This document shows positions 16,859-25,521 of a stretch of DNA of 64,000 bases, one piece after another. The position numbers and the translations under genes are program-made. How positions within the stretch are numbered: the first letter of the stretch is position 1; each line of letters starts with the position of its first letter. The stretch comes from CAVPHV01 sp963821095. Lineage in GTDB: Bacteria; Actinomycetota; Acidimicrobiia; Spongiisociales; UBA5794. Location of the stretch: contig CAWGCJ010000022.1 in the NCBI GenBank assembly GCA_963821095.1, positions 186,001 to 250,000 on the forward strand, given 5' to 3'. The notes beneath the pieces are model-generated. The model was given only the letters and a program-made list of their open reading frames with translations, ran no database searches and was not told where the DNA came from.

Positions 16859-18202
16859 GTGAGAGAGTCCGTAGCCGAGTTCATGGAGCGGGTTGCCGAG
16901 CGCAGCCCGGGCGAGCCGGAGTTCCATCAGGCGGCCCGCGAAGTAGTCGAATCGGTGTGGCCGGTCCTCGACCGGCACCCGGAGTTCAGCGACGCCAGAG
17001 TGCTCGACCGTATGGTCGAACCTGAGCGAGTCATCATGTTCCGAGTGCCGTGGGTCGACGACTCCGGCGAGGTGCAAGTAAACCGGGGCTACCGGATCGA
17101 GATGAACAGCGCCATCGGGCCTTACAAGGGCGGGTTGCGCTTTCATCCGACCGTGAACCTCGGGGTACTGAAGTTCCTGGCCTTCGAGCAGGTTTACAAG
17201 AACGCCCTGACGACGCTGCCCCTGGGCGGTGGAAAGGGCGGGTCGGACTTCGACCCGAAGGGTCGCAGCGACGGTGAGGTGATGCGGTTCTGCCAGTCCT
17301 TCATGTCCGAGCTGTTCCGCCACATCGGATCGCGCACGGACGTGCCCGCCGGCGATATCGGCGTTGGAGGCCGCGAGATCGGCTTTCTGTTTGGCCAATA
17401 CAAGAAGCTGACCAACGAGTTCAGCGGGGTACTCACCGGCAAGGGCATCGACTGGGGCGGAAGTCTGATTCGCCCCGAGTCCACTGGTTATGGCACCGTG
17501 TACTTCACGGAAGAGATGCTCAAGACGCGCCAAGAGAGCGTCTACGGCAAGACGGTTCTGGTCTCGGGATCGGGCAACGTTGCCCAGTACGCCGTCGAGA
17601 ACATCAACCGACTCGGCGGCAAAGCCGTGACACTGTCTGACTCGTCTGGGTTCATCTACGACCCCGAGGGCATCGACTCCGAGAAGCTCGAGTGGGTCAA
17701 GGAGCTGAAGAACGTGCGCCGCGGTCGCATCGCTGAGTACGCCGAGCATTATGGGGCGGACTATCACCCCGACATGCGCCCCTGGGCCGTCGAAGGCGCC
17801 GAAGTGGCATTGCCGTGCGCCACCCAGAATGAACTCGACGGTGAGGATGCCAAGCAACTGCTCGCCAACGGTGTCTACGTCGTGGCCGAGGGTGCCAACA
17901 TGCCGTGTTCGCCCGACGCGGCGATACAGTTCATGGAGCAGAAGATCCTCTTCGCGCCGGGCAAGGCGGCCAACGCCGGTGGTGTTGCTACCAGCGGTCT
18001 CGAGATGGCGCAGAACGCCGAGTTCACGTCGTGGAGCCGTGACTCGGTCGACTCGAGGTTGCTCGGGATCATGAGCGACATCCATCAGAGTTGTCGTGAT
18101 GCCGCAGAACAGTACGGAGAGCCCGGCAATTATGTCGCGGGAGCCAACATCGCCGGCTTCTTGAAGGTCGCCCGCGCCATGGTTGACCAGGGCATCGTGT
18201 AG
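16859..18202 (+). CDS. gdhA: Glutamate dehydrogenase, probably NADP-dependent
   Basis: 447 aa, the same length as E. coli GdhA. Conserved segments: GYRIEMNSAIGPYKGGLRF (substrate Lys), LPLGGGKGGSDFDPKG (catalytic Lys region), VPAGDIGVGGREIG, and the Rossmann motif VSGSGNVAQYA. It interconverts 2-oxoglutarate plus ammonia and glutamate. Start GTG 16859 follows AAAGGTGA. In this operon it can capture ammonia released by the carbamate kinase and lyase steps and supply the amino donor for the downstream aminotransferase. Cofactor preference is inferred from family similarity. Confidence 0.9.
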   Translation: MRESVAEFMERVAERSPGEPEFHQAAREVVESVWPVLDRHPEFSDARVLDRMVEPERVIMFRVPWVDDSGEVQVNRGYRIEMNSAIGPYKGGLRFHPTVNLGVLKFLAFEQVYKNALTTLPLGGGKGGSDFDPKGRSDGEVMRFCQSFMSELFRHIGSRTDVPAGDIGVGGREIGFLFGQYKKLTNEFSGVLTGKGIDWGGSLIRPESTGYGTVYFTEEMLKTRQESVYGKTVLVSGSGNVAQYAVENINRLGGKAVTLSDSSGFIYDPEGIDSEKLEWVKELKNVRRGRIAEYAEHYGADYHPDMRPWAVEGAEVALPCATQNELDGEDAKQLLANGVYVVAEGANMPCSPDAAIQFMEQKILFAPGKAANAGGVATSGLEMAQNAEFTSWSRDSVDSRLLGIMSDIHQSCRDAAEQYGEPGNYVAGANIAGFLKVARAMVDQGIV

Positions 18203-18208
18203 GAGGGG

Positions 18209-18598
18209 ATGATGAGAAAGAGCATCGGATACTTTGAAGGCACCGACTCGACATTGCTGACCGCTCTCGTGTGCGAGGGCCACGACACGCTGCCGGTTTC
18301 CAACGGATTCGACAGCCATGGCATGCATGTGCGCCTCATCAACGAGCAGAATCGGGTGGACCTCCTGGTCGGCTACGTGCACAAGATCTTTGCGCCAGAG
18401 CCGCTGCTGCCCCACCAACCGAGCTACCAGGATGTGTTTCACATCTGCAGGATCTACGGGATCCCCTTGCTGCTGGAGGTGCCGGAGGCCCTTCAGGAGA
18501 AGGCCGCCTCCTTGCTCGAGGGAGTGCCCGACATCGTGCAATTCGTCGACCCGGCCGACATGGAGCGGGTGGCGAAGGAGATCCTTAACGACCAATGA
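18209..18598 (+). CDS. Unrecognised 129-aa cytoplasmic protein in the nitrogen-catabolic operon
   Basis: I do not recognise this family. The start is ATG 18209 (or 18212) behind GGAGGGG, six bases after the gdhA stop. It has no signal peptide or membrane helix. A first block SIGYFEGTDSTLLTALVCEGHDTLP ends in a Gly/His-rich NGFDSHGMH; the second block has DLLVGYVHKIF, and a C-terminal part resembles a small alpha/beta half-domain (IYGIPLLLEVPEALQEKA, PDIVQFVDPADM). Tight packing between gdhA and hydroxypyruvate reductase implies co-expression and a role in the same pathway, perhaps as an accessory or regulatory subunit. Confidence 0.7.
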   Translation: MMRKSIGYFEGTDSTLLTALVCEGHDTLPVSNGFDSHGMHVRLINEQNRVDLLVGYVHKIFAPEPLLPHQPSYQDVFHICRIYGIPLLLEVPEALQEKAASLLEGVPDIVQFVDPADMERVAKEILNDQ

Positions 18599-18632
18599 CA
18601 AGATCCGGATGGTTCGCGAGATGGGAGAACTG

Positions 18633-19763
18633 ATGGGCCACGAATGGAAGGTGCACAACCCGGAGGGGAAGCGGCGGGTCGTCGTTACCAAGCAACTGCC
18701 GGGTACCCGCTGGCTCGACATTCTGGTCGCGGCCGACTGCGCCGTTGAGGTGTGCGAGTCGCCTGATGTGCTGACCAACGACGAGATCATCGAACACTTC
18801 GGTGATCGCTGCGACGGAGCCATCGGCCAGCTCACCGAGAACTGGAATGCCGACCTCTTCGCCAAGCTCGCCGCCGCCGGAGGTACCGCCTACAGCAACT
18901 ATGCCGTTGGCTACAACAACGTCGACGTTGCTGGAGCGACTGCGGCAGGCATCCCCGTCGGCAACACTCCCGGGGTGCTGACGGAGACGACCGCCGAGAT
19001 GGCGGTGGCGCTCACGTTCTCCGCGGGTCGCCGGGTTGTCGAGGCCGACAACTTCATGCGGGCCGGCAAGTTCGAGGGCTGGCTGCCGACCATGTATATG
19101 GGAGCGCGGTTCTTCGGAGGAACGGTCGGCGTCATCGGGTGTGGTCGGATCGGGTCTGCCTATGCCCGGATGATGGCCGAGGGCTTCAAGATGAACGTCG
19201 TCTACTACGACCTGTACCGCAACGAGCGGCTCGAGCAGTACATCAGCGACTACTCGGACCTGCTGGTCGCCAACGGCGAAGCGCCGATCACGTGCCGACA
19301 ACTTGACAGCGTCGAGGCTGTTCTGCGCGAAGCCGACGTCGTCAGCTTGCACACCGTGCTCGATGAGACGACGACCCACCTCATCAATGCCGAGCGGCTG
19401 GCGCTGATGAAAGACGACGCCATCCTGATCAATTCGAGCCGCGGTCCGGTCGTCGATGAGGTGGCGTTGGTGGCCCATTGCCAGACGCATCCCGACTTCA
19501 AGGCGGGCCTCGACGTGGTCGAGGACGAGCCTGCCATGAAGCCGGGATTGACCGATCTCCACAACGTCGTGGTTGTGCCCCACATTGCTTCTGCGACCGT
19601 CTGGACCCGACAGGGCATGGCGACGCTGGCAGCGGCCAACGTCGCCGGGATCCTGCAGGGGTACCCCCTGTGGGATAGCGACGACGTCGTGCCCCTGCTG
19701 AGCGGCGACCTACCCAACGTCACCCCCAGCATCGTGAACGCCAAAGAACTTGGTTTGACCTGA
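18633..19763 (+). CDS. NAD(P)-dependent hydroxypyruvate reductase / D-2-hydroxyacid dehydrogenase
   Basis: 376 aa. D-isomer-specific 2-hydroxyacid dehydrogenase: GVIGCGRIGSAYA (nucleotide motif), NSSRGPVVDE (substrate Arg), VVEDEPAM (Glu) and PHIASAT (catalytic His). The extended form with YYDLYRNERLEQYI resembles plant-type peroxisomal hydroxypyruvate reductases. ATG 18633 is chosen because GGGAGAAC lies just before it; upstream in-frame codons overlap the previous gene. With the aminotransferase and glycerate kinase that follow, it makes a module for reducing hydroxypyruvate or glyoxylate to glycerate or glycolate. Confidence 0.82.
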   Translation: MGHEWKVHNPEGKRRVVVTKQLPGTRWLDILVAADCAVEVCESPDVLTNDEIIEHFGDRCDGAIGQLTENWNADLFAKLAAAGGTAYSNYAVGYNNVDVAGATAAGIPVGNTPGVLTETTAEMAVALTFSAGRRVVEADNFMRAGKFEGWLPTMYMGARFFGGTVGVIGCGRIGSAYARMMAEGFKMNVVYYDLYRNERLEQYISDYSDLLVANGEAPITCRQLDSVEAVLREADVVSLHTVLDETTTHLINAERLALMKDDAILINSSRGPVVDEVALVAHCQTHPDFKAGLDVVEDEPAMKPGLTDLHNVVVVPHIASATVWTRQGMATLAAANVAGILQGYPLWDSDDVVPLLSGDLPNVTPSIVNAKELGLT

Positions 19764-19781
19764 AGGAAGAGAAAGAGAGCT

Positions 19782-20981
19782 ATGACCATGCGCATCGCCG
19801 ATCGGATCAGCAGGCTTGGAACGGAAACCGCCTTTGCAGTGGGCGCCGAAGCCGCGGCCTGGGCCGCCCAAGGCAACGCCGTCTACCCGTTTCACCTTGG
19901 TGATCTGAACCTGCCCACGCCCTCGACGGTGGTCGAGGGATCGTTCGCTGCGATCAAGCTGGGCAAGACGGGGTACTGCCCCAACGCCGGGATTCCCGAG
20001 TTGCGTGAGGCCATCGCCCTCAACGTCTCCGCTTCCCACGGGGTCGACTACACCATCGAGAACGTTGCCGTCCAGCCCGGTGGCAAGCCGACCATCGGCA
20101 AATTCATCATGGCACTGATGAACCCCGGCGATGAGGTGCTCTATCCGAATCCGGGGTATCCGATCTACGAATCGCAGATCGAATTCCACGGCGGCACCGC
20201 AGTCCCCTACGGCTACATCGAAGGCGAGAACGGCTTCGAGCTCGACTTTGACGGAATCGAGCGGGCCATCACGGACAAGACGACCCTCTTCATCCTCAAC
20301 GACTTGCAGAACCCGATGGGTACCGAATTGTCGGCCGAGGAGCGGGCCCGACTGGCCGCCCTCATCTTGAAGCACGACCTGTACGTGCTCAGCGACGAGG
20401 CGTATTTTGACATGCGCTACGCCGGTCGGAGTCGCTCGATTGTCGAGGAGCCCGGTATGGCCGAACGCACGGTCATCCTCTACACGTTCTCCAAGAAGTT
20501 CGCGATGACCGGATGGCGACTTGGCGCCAGCATCGGCCCCAAGGAGATCGTCGACATCATCGCCAAGATCAACGTCAACGACGAGTCCTGCTCCAATCAC
20601 TTCATCCAATATGGCGCCGTCGCCGGTCTCGCCGGAGATCAGACCGAGGTGCTGGCGATTCTCGACACGCTGCACGCCCGACGCGACGCCGCCGTTGCCC
20701 TGCTCAACGACATCGCAGGCATCAAATGCTTCAGCCCGGACGCCACCTTCTACCTGTGGCCCAACGTGACGGAAGCCATGGCGATCAAAGGGATGACTGA
20801 CTACGACGAGTTCCGCCAGGCTGCGCTGCATGCCACCGGCGTGTCGTTCTGCACCCGTCTCCACTTCGGGCGCCCCCTGCCCGACGAGAAGGAGAAGTAC
20901 ATTCGCTTCGCCTACTCCGGCATCGACGTCCCCGACATCGAAGCAGGTCTAACCGGCCTGAAAGCCTGGATCGAGGCATAG
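19782..20981 (+). CDS. Class I/II pyridoxal-phosphate aminotransferase
   Basis: 399 aa. Fold-type-I aminotransferase of the aspartate-aminotransferase group: LNDLQNPMGTELS (the usual NPTG site reads NPMG), SDEAYFDMRY, and the PLP lysine in TFSKKFAMTGWRLGA. It starts at ATG 19782 (or 19788), 18 bases after the hydroxypyruvate reductase stop. Its place between that enzyme and glycerate kinase suggests a serine/glyoxylate, alanine/glyoxylate or glutamate-dependent transamination feeding hydroxypyruvate. Donor and acceptor are inferred from position only. Confidence 0.82.
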   Translation: MTMRIADRISRLGTETAFAVGAEAAAWAAQGNAVYPFHLGDLNLPTPSTVVEGSFAAIKLGKTGYCPNAGIPELREAIALNVSASHGVDYTIENVAVQPGGKPTIGKFIMALMNPGDEVLYPNPGYPIYESQIEFHGGTAVPYGYIEGENGFELDFDGIERAITDKTTLFILNDLQNPMGTELSAEERARLAALILKHDLYVLSDEAYFDMRYAGRSRSIVEEPGMAERTVILYTFSKKFAMTGWRLGASIGPKEIVDIIAKINVNDESCSNHFIQYGAVAGLAGDQTEVLAILDTLHARRDAAVALLNDIAGIKCFSPDATFYLWPNVTEAMAIKGMTDYDEFRQAALHATGVSFCTRLHFGRPLPDEKEKYIRFAYSGIDVPDIEAGLTGLKAWIEA

Positions 20982-20992
20982 GCGGCCATGTA

Positions 20993-21070
20993 CGTGCCCT
21001 CCCCCGCGAAGCGGGGGAGGTGGGCCGGCGCTGCTTTGGGCGCCGGGCCGGAGGGGGCAGCTCCCGCGAG
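20993..21070 (+). repeat. Dispersed repeat R2, copy 1
   Basis: About 78 nt: CCTCCCCCGC-gaa-GCGGGGGAGG hairpin, then TGGGCCGGCGC and a second inverted part GGCGCCGGGCCGG. An inverted copy lies at 63249-63325. It separates the aminotransferase from glycerate kinase. A 14-base direct repeat (CAGCTCCCGCGAGC) follows it. Confidence 0.65.
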
Positions 21071-21122
21071 CCTCGTGGCCCGCGCAGGCAGCTCCCGCGA
21101 GCTGCGTAGCGTGGAGCAGGCA

Positions 21123-22451
21123 ATGACCAGATTCGAACTCGACACCCACGGCGAGGATCCGCGGCGACTGGATCTGTTGCGGATCGCAGACGCCGTGCTC
21201 GAAGCGATCGACCCCGGTGCCGCCGTCGCACGCGCTGCAACGCGCGACGGAGCAACGCTCCACGTTGGTGATCACGCCCTGGACCTCACTCCTTTCGACC
21301 GCGCCGTCGTTCTGGGGTTCGGCAAGGCGGCGGTCCCGATGGGGCGAGCTGCGGTCGAACTCGTCGACGGTTTGCCGACAACGGGCGTCCTGGTCACCAA
21401 CGCCCCCGATCCGGTCCCGCCGCTCGAGGTGGTCGAGGGGGGCCATCCGATTCCCAGTGGCGGCAGCCTCGCCGGCGGTCGCCGCGTCTTGGATGTTGCC
21501 CAAGCGACGGGTCCCGGCGACCTGGCGATTGTGCTCATCTCGGGCGGTGGCTCGGCGCTGCTTGCCGTCCCTGCTGCGGGACTCACCCTCGAGGACCTCC
21601 ACGACACCAGCGCCCTGTTGCTGAAGTCGGGGGCAGACATCGTCGAGCTCAACACGGTGCGCAAGCACCTCTCCGCGGTGAAGGGCGGCCGTCTCGCCGA
21701 AGCCCTCAGCAACGCAGGGGCCGTCGTGACGCTGATCCTCTCGGACGTGATCGGGAACCCACTCGACGTGATTGCCTCCGGCCCGACGGTGCCCGATCCG
21801 ACCACCTTTGGAGACGCTCTTGCCGTACTCGACCGCTACGACCTGCGTGAGAGGGTCACCCGCGACGTCCTCGCCCATCTCGAGGCCGGAGCAGCCGGAG
21901 GCCTCGACGAGACTCCGATGGGCGGAGCGGTGTTCGATCGTCAGGTGATCGACCTGGTTGCCGATGCCGGGGTCGCGGCACGAGCCGCCTTCGAGGCCGC
22001 AACAGTCGGCGGTTGGATGGCCCGAGTAGTGACCACCCAGCTCGCCGGTGAGGCCAGAAACGTAGCGCAGGAACTGACGGCGGTAGCGGCCGACCTCGGG
22101 TTGGGGGAGATTCTGGTCTTCGCCGGCGAGACAACCGTGACGGTGACTGGAGACGGTCGGGGCGGCCGTAACCAGGAACTGGCGTTGGCCGCTTCGATCG
22201 CACTCGCCGGCCGCGGTGACATTGTGGTTCTGTCGCTGGGCACGGACGGTATCGACGGGATGAGCCGAGCAGCCGGTGGGTTCGGCGACGGCACGGCAGT
22301 GGCCAGAGGTGCGGACCTGGGTCTCGACGCCGGGGACTACCTCGTCCGCAACGACTCCGGGAGCTTCCTGGAAGCGATCGGCGACGCCGTGATCTGCGGC
22401 CCCACCGGCACCAACGTCGGCGACCTCATCATGGTGTGCCGCACCGGCTGA
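21123..22451 (+). CDS. Glycerate 2-kinase (MOFRL/GckA family)
   Basis: 442 aa. It phosphorylates D-glycerate to 2-phosphoglycerate. The N-terminal glycerate-kinase domain has VVLGFGKAAVPMG, VTNAPDPVPP, EGGHPIPSGGS and LISGGGSALL; the C-terminal MOFRL domain has FAGETTVTVTGDGRGGRNQE and LGTDGIDGM. ATG 21123 is used because the preceding ~140 bases are repeat R2 and related sequence, not protein. It completes a route from C2/C3 oxo-acids to central metabolism: aminotransferase, hydroxypyruvate reductase, glycerate kinase. Confidence 0.9.
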   Translation: MTRFELDTHGEDPRRLDLLRIADAVLEAIDPGAAVARAATRDGATLHVGDHALDLTPFDRAVVLGFGKAAVPMGRAAVELVDGLPTTGVLVTNAPDPVPPLEVVEGGHPIPSGGSLAGGRRVLDVAQATGPGDLAIVLISGGGSALLAVPAAGLTLEDLHDTSALLLKSGADIVELNTVRKHLSAVKGGRLAEALSNAGAVVTLILSDVIGNPLDVIASGPTVPDPTTFGDALAVLDRYDLRERVTRDVLAHLEAGAAGGLDETPMGGAVFDRQVIDLVADAGVAARAAFEAATVGGWMARVVTTQLAGEARNVAQELTAVAADLGLGEILVFAGETTVTVTGDGRGGRNQELALAASIALAGRGDIVVLSLGTDGIDGMSRAAGGFGDGTAVARGADLGLDAGDYLVRNDSGSFLEAIGDAVICGPTGTNVGDLIMVCRTG

Positions 22452-22478
22452 AGCGATGGCCGGCGATAGATCCTGCGC

Positions 22479-23228
22479 TTACTCCCAGCGGAAGAAGCGG
22501 AGACCCAGCAATGCGCTCGCCAGCCCGATTGCGCAGAACACAAGCCACGACAGGCCGGCATCGAGGCCGAGCCAAGCGTCCTGCATCATGAGCACCGCAT
22601 GCCACAGCGGCGTGAAGTCGGACATGGTCTGCATGGCACCGGTGAGTACTTCGGGTGGCGGTCCCGCGCCGCCCAGGAACAGCATCACGAACCAGACCAA
22701 CATGCCGACCGCCTGGGCAGAGCGAGCCGTCGGCAGAATTGACCCGAGGAAGATGCCGAACGCGGCAAATCCCAGCGTCAGCAGGAGAAACACACCGATG
22801 ACGGCAAGGAACGACTTCGCCGGTTCGAAATCGTAAACGAGCCACGCCGCCACGAGCAGGACCACAGCGCTGACGACCGAGAGTACGCAAGCGACGGCCA
22901 CCTCGGCGCCCGCCACTGCCCAGACGCTGACCGATGAGGCATGCAGGCGTTTGAGTACTCCCCGTTCCCGGTCCGAGGCGAGATGGGTGGGGATGCTGAT
23001 GACGCACACCGACGCGACCACCAGTGCGACATACGCAGGCACGTAGTAGCTCATCGCCCCGACGTCGCGGAAGACCACCTGCTCGCCGGGCTGCGACGAC
23101 TCATTGCCGAACACACCGCCGAGAACGAACAAGATGATCAGCGGCAGAGCGAGCGAGAAGACCACCGTGAGCGGCTCGCGCAGGAACAGCTTCAGGTTCA
23201 CCCACGACAGCTTGAGGAAGGTCCGCAC
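22479..23228 (-). CDS. ABC-2 type transporter permease
   Basis: 249 aa, with six predicted membrane helices typical of ABC-2 exporters (for example LTVVFSLALPLIILFVLGGVF, YVPAYVALVVASVCVISIP and SFLAVIGVFLLLTLGFAAF). Start is GTG 23228, one base after the stop of the ATPase gene, so the pair is coupled. Likely an efflux pump of the daunorubicin/DrrB or Yhf type. The substrate is unknown. Confidence 0.85.
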   Translation of the reverse strand: MRTFLKLSWVNLKLFLREPLTVVFSLALPLIILFVLGGVFGNESSQPGEQVVFRDVGAMSYYVPAYVALVVASVCVISIPTHLASDRERGVLKRLHASSVSVWAVAGAEVAVACVLSVVSAVVLLVAAWLVYDFEPAKSFLAVIGVFLLLTLGFAAFGIFLGSILPTARSAQAVGMLVWFVMLFLGGAGPPPEVLTGAMQTMSDFTPLWHAVLMMQDAWLGLDAGLSWLVFCAIGLASALLGLRFFRWE

Positions 23229-23229
23229 T

Positions 23230-24132
23230 TCAGTTCCCCTCGCCGGTGATGGTGAGGAACACGTCCTCCAAGCTGGCGCGATGGGTGGCCAGATCGAGGG
23301 GCTTCAAGCCGCGCGCGACGAGAGCGGCTGCGGTGCTCGCCAACAACGCTCCGTGGCCGCTGACGGTGATGTGGCGGCCCTCGCGGGTGACATCGTCGAC
23401 CTCCTCGAGTTGGCCGAGGAACCCGAGTTCGGTGGCATCCGTCGAGAAGGTGACCGTGGCGCCACCGCCAAAACGCTCGATAAGTCCGTCCGGGGTGTCG
23501 ATTGCGGCTACCCGCTTGTCGTTGATCACGGCGATGCGGTCGCACAGTTCCTCCGCTTCGTCCATGAAGTGGGTGACGAGCACGACCGTGGTTCCCTGTT
23601 CTCGAACCTGCCTGACCAGGTTCCAAGTGACGCGGCGTGACATCGGGTCGAGCCCTGTCGTCATCTCGTCGAAAAAGACGAGTCTGGGAGCGTTGACCAC
23701 GGCCAGGGCAACGAAGAGCCGTTGCTGCTGGCCTCCTGAGAGGCTGCCGAATTTGGCTGCACGCTTGGGCGCCAGGCCCCATTGATCGATCACCGTTTCC
23801 CACGAGGGACCTCCTGGCGTCAACGAAGAGAACAGATCCAGCGCCTCCCATACCTTCATGCGATCTGGCAGCGCCGACTCCTGGAGCTGCGAGCCGATCT
23901 GTCGCCGCAACTGCTTCGCCTCGGTGCGAGGGTTGTAGCCGAGGACCGACAAGTCGCCACCGTCTGCGTGTCGCAGGCCCTGAAGGCACTCAACGGTTGT
24001 CGTCTTTCCTGCGCCATTGGGGCCGAGGATCCCAAAGATCTCGCCTTCATTCACCGAGAAACTCACGTCTTCGACGGCGACAAAACTGCCGTACCGCTTC
24101 TCGAGATGCCGCACGTCCACAACGCCTGTCAT
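23230..24132 (-). CDS. ABC transporter ATP-binding protein (DrrA-like exporter ATPase)
   Basis: 300 aa. Walker A GPNGAGKTTT, signature LSGGQQQRL, Walker B LVFFDEMTTGLD and H-loop VTHFMDEAEELC. The C-terminal ~80 residues form the regulatory tail seen in DrrA-type exporter ATPases. ATG 24132 is preceded by GTGAGG; a TTG one codon upstream is possible. It forms an exporter with the downstream permease, and a tiny membrane protein is encoded 42 bases upstream on the same strand. Confidence 0.9.
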   Translation of the reverse strand: MTGVVDVRHLEKRYGSFVAVEDVSFSVNEGEIFGILGPNGAGKTTTVECLQGLRHADGGDLSVLGYNPRTEAKQLRRQIGSQLQESALPDRMKVWEALDLFSSLTPGGPSWETVIDQWGLAPKRAAKFGSLSGGQQQRLFVALAVVNAPRLVFFDEMTTGLDPMSRRVTWNLVRQVREQGTTVVLVTHFMDEAEELCDRIAVINDKRVAAIDTPDGLIERFGGGATVTFSTDATELGFLGQLEEVDDVTREGRHITVSGHGALLASTAAALVARGLKPLDLATHRASLEDVFLTITGEGN

Positions 24133-24174
24133 CAACGCCTCACGTCATGCCCATCGTCGCTTCCAAGGAGCTGG

Positions 24175-24339
24175 TCAGTCGCTGGTTTTGCCTCCGCGGA
24201 GTACCGACCACAGCACGAGGAGCGCCACGATGACCACCACCTCTGCCAGGACGATCACCACCGTCCTGCCTGCGGTCGGCCTTCTCGCCATGCTGCCATT
24301 GGTGGATGCTTCTGCCGCACGCTCATTGGCGTCCATCAT
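24175..24339 (-). CDS. 54-aa single-pass membrane protein upstream of the ABC exporter
   Basis: A small gene supported by its signals rather than by family. A perfect AGGAGG (minus strand, 24349-24354) lies at ideal distance from ATG 24339. The protein has a short Ala/Glu/Arg-rich N-terminus, then one hydrophobic helix (about residues 26-46, TVVIVLAEVVVIVALLVLWS) and a short basic tail ending KTSD. The stop is 42 bases before the ABC ATPase ATG, so it is probably the first gene of that operon. A plausible role is a small exporter subunit or regulator (inference). I do not recognise homologues. Confidence 0.6.
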   Translation of the reverse strand: MMDANERAAEASTNGSMARRPTAGRTVVIVLAEVVVIVALLVLWSVLRGGKTSD

Positions 24340-24774
24340 CGTCGTGTACCTCCTAGGTCAATGGGTGTCGTGTCCGCCGATCTGCAGGTTCAACTGGTCC
24401 AAGATGCCCTTGGTGTTCGATCAACCCTCCCGCTCAAACAAACGGTGAACCTCAGCCCAATCCCGCACCCGATACCTCCTCTCCTCCTCAAACCCGATAC
24501 GGATCCAAGGATCGCCGCCAACCACACACACCGCGCAGTATTCGACCGGCGCCAGATGCTCAGTATTCACCCGCCGTCGACGACCGACAGCATCCCCTGC
24601 TGCCGACCGGCCGGACCTTTTGTCGACGGCTTACTCGCCAGCGTTGTCCACAGTGCGATTTCCGCCCAGGGCCACATGGCCCTCGATACGTCGACCGGCA
24701 TCGGGGGGAGGGGCCGCTCATTAGAGTGAGGTCAGGCCCGCAGCCACCTCCGACTGAAAGGATCTGAGTCGACC
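24340..24774. other. Intergenic region between exporter and molybdenum hydroxylase operon
   Basis: 435 bases between divergent units. It holds the ribosome-binding site of the 54-aa gene, the doubtful 49-aa ORF, and the upstream region of the Mo-hydroxylase operon (a GAAAGGATCTGAG ribosome-binding region just before 24775). I saw no clear operator palindrome. Confidence 0.5.
24421..24570 (-). CDS. Possible 49-aa ORF, low confidence
   Basis: GTG 24570 to TGA 24421 on the minus strand. It encodes a peptide with HLAPVEYCAVCVV, DPWIRIGFEEE and RYRVRDWAEVHRLFEREG. The last stretch resembles the first helix-turn-helix of some transposase or invertase N-termini (DWAEIRRLhr-EG), but it stops there and no further transposase sequence follows. 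No convincing ribosome-binding site is seen. It could be a real small protein or a decayed fragment. Confidence 0.25.
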   Translation of the reverse strand: MNTEHLAPVEYCAVCVVGGDPWIRIGFEEERRYRVRDWAEVHRLFEREG

Positions 24775-25521
24775 ATGACGACGATTCGTGCGTATCACCG
24801 ACCTGCAACTCTCGATGACGCGCTTGCCTTGCTGGCACAGCCCGACGTGGTGCCGCTCGGCGGAGGCACGGTCCTCAACGGGCTACCCGCCTCGACTCCG
24901 GCTGAGGTTGTCGATCTGCAGGAGCTCGGCCTCGACGGAATCACCCGCGACGGTGCGGCGCTGCGGATCGGGGCGATGGTCCGCCTCCAGGGTCTCATCG
25001 ATCACGAGTGGGTTCCGCCGCTGCTGAAGGACCTAGCCCACCGGGAAGCTCCCAACACGATCCGGAACGCAGCGACCATCGGCGGGACGGTCGCCGCCGC
25101 CGACCCCGAGAGTGAATTGCTTGCCGGCCTGCTCGCCCACGGTGCTGGAGTCACCATCACCCGCCCCTCGGGCCCGACCGACATCGGGCTCGCCGACCTG
25201 CTCGCCGATCGTTCCGAACTCGACGGCGGCTTGATCATTGCGGTCCATATCATCATCGGGGGCACCGGTGCCGCGGCCCGCACCGGCCGCACCCCGGCCG
25301 ATACTCCCATCGTGATGGTGGCCGGCGTATGCGACGACGCCGCCAGCCCCCGCCTCGCTGCCACCGGAGTCGCCGAGACCCCGGTCCTCATCGACCTCGA
25401 CGCTCTCGACGACCTCGATCCGCCGCCCGACTTCCGTGGCTCCGCCGAGTACCGGCGAGCCCTCGTCGGAGTCCTCAGTGCCAGGGTCATCGCCGACCTC
25501 AAGAAAGCGGGGCAAGCATGA
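24775..25521 (+). CDS. ygfM: FAD-binding subunit of a molybdenum hydroxylase (CoxM/XdhB/YgfM type)
   Basis: 248 aa, slightly short for the family. The flavin motifs are VVPLGGGTVLNG near the N-terminus and NTIRNAATIGGTVAAADP in the middle (the usual AT(I)GGN region). It carries electrons from the Mo/Fe-S partner to FAD. The ATG at 25518 of the next gene overlaps its stop by four bases, so the two subunits are made together. In E. coli the matching gene in the purine cluster is ygfM, beside xdhD. Symbol assigned by synteny and family, not by alignment. Confidence 0.8.
   Translation: MTTIRAYHRPATLDDALALLAQPDVVPLGGGTVLNGLPASTPAEVVDLQELGLDGITRDGAALRIGAMVRLQGLIDHEWVPPLLKDLAHREAPNTIRNAATIGGTVAAADPESELLAGLLAHGAGVTITRPSGPTDIGLADLLADRSELDGGLIIAVHIIIGGTGAAARTGRTPADTPIVMVAGVCDDAASPRLAATGVAETPVLIDLDALDDLDPPPDFRGSAEYRRALVGVLSARVIADLKKAGQA

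Noticed and set aside
23782..24729. Plus-strand frame over the exporter ATPase and intergenic region
   Set aside because: It opposes a certain ABC ATPase and the 54-aa gene, has no motif and has Cys/His/Pro-rich random composition.
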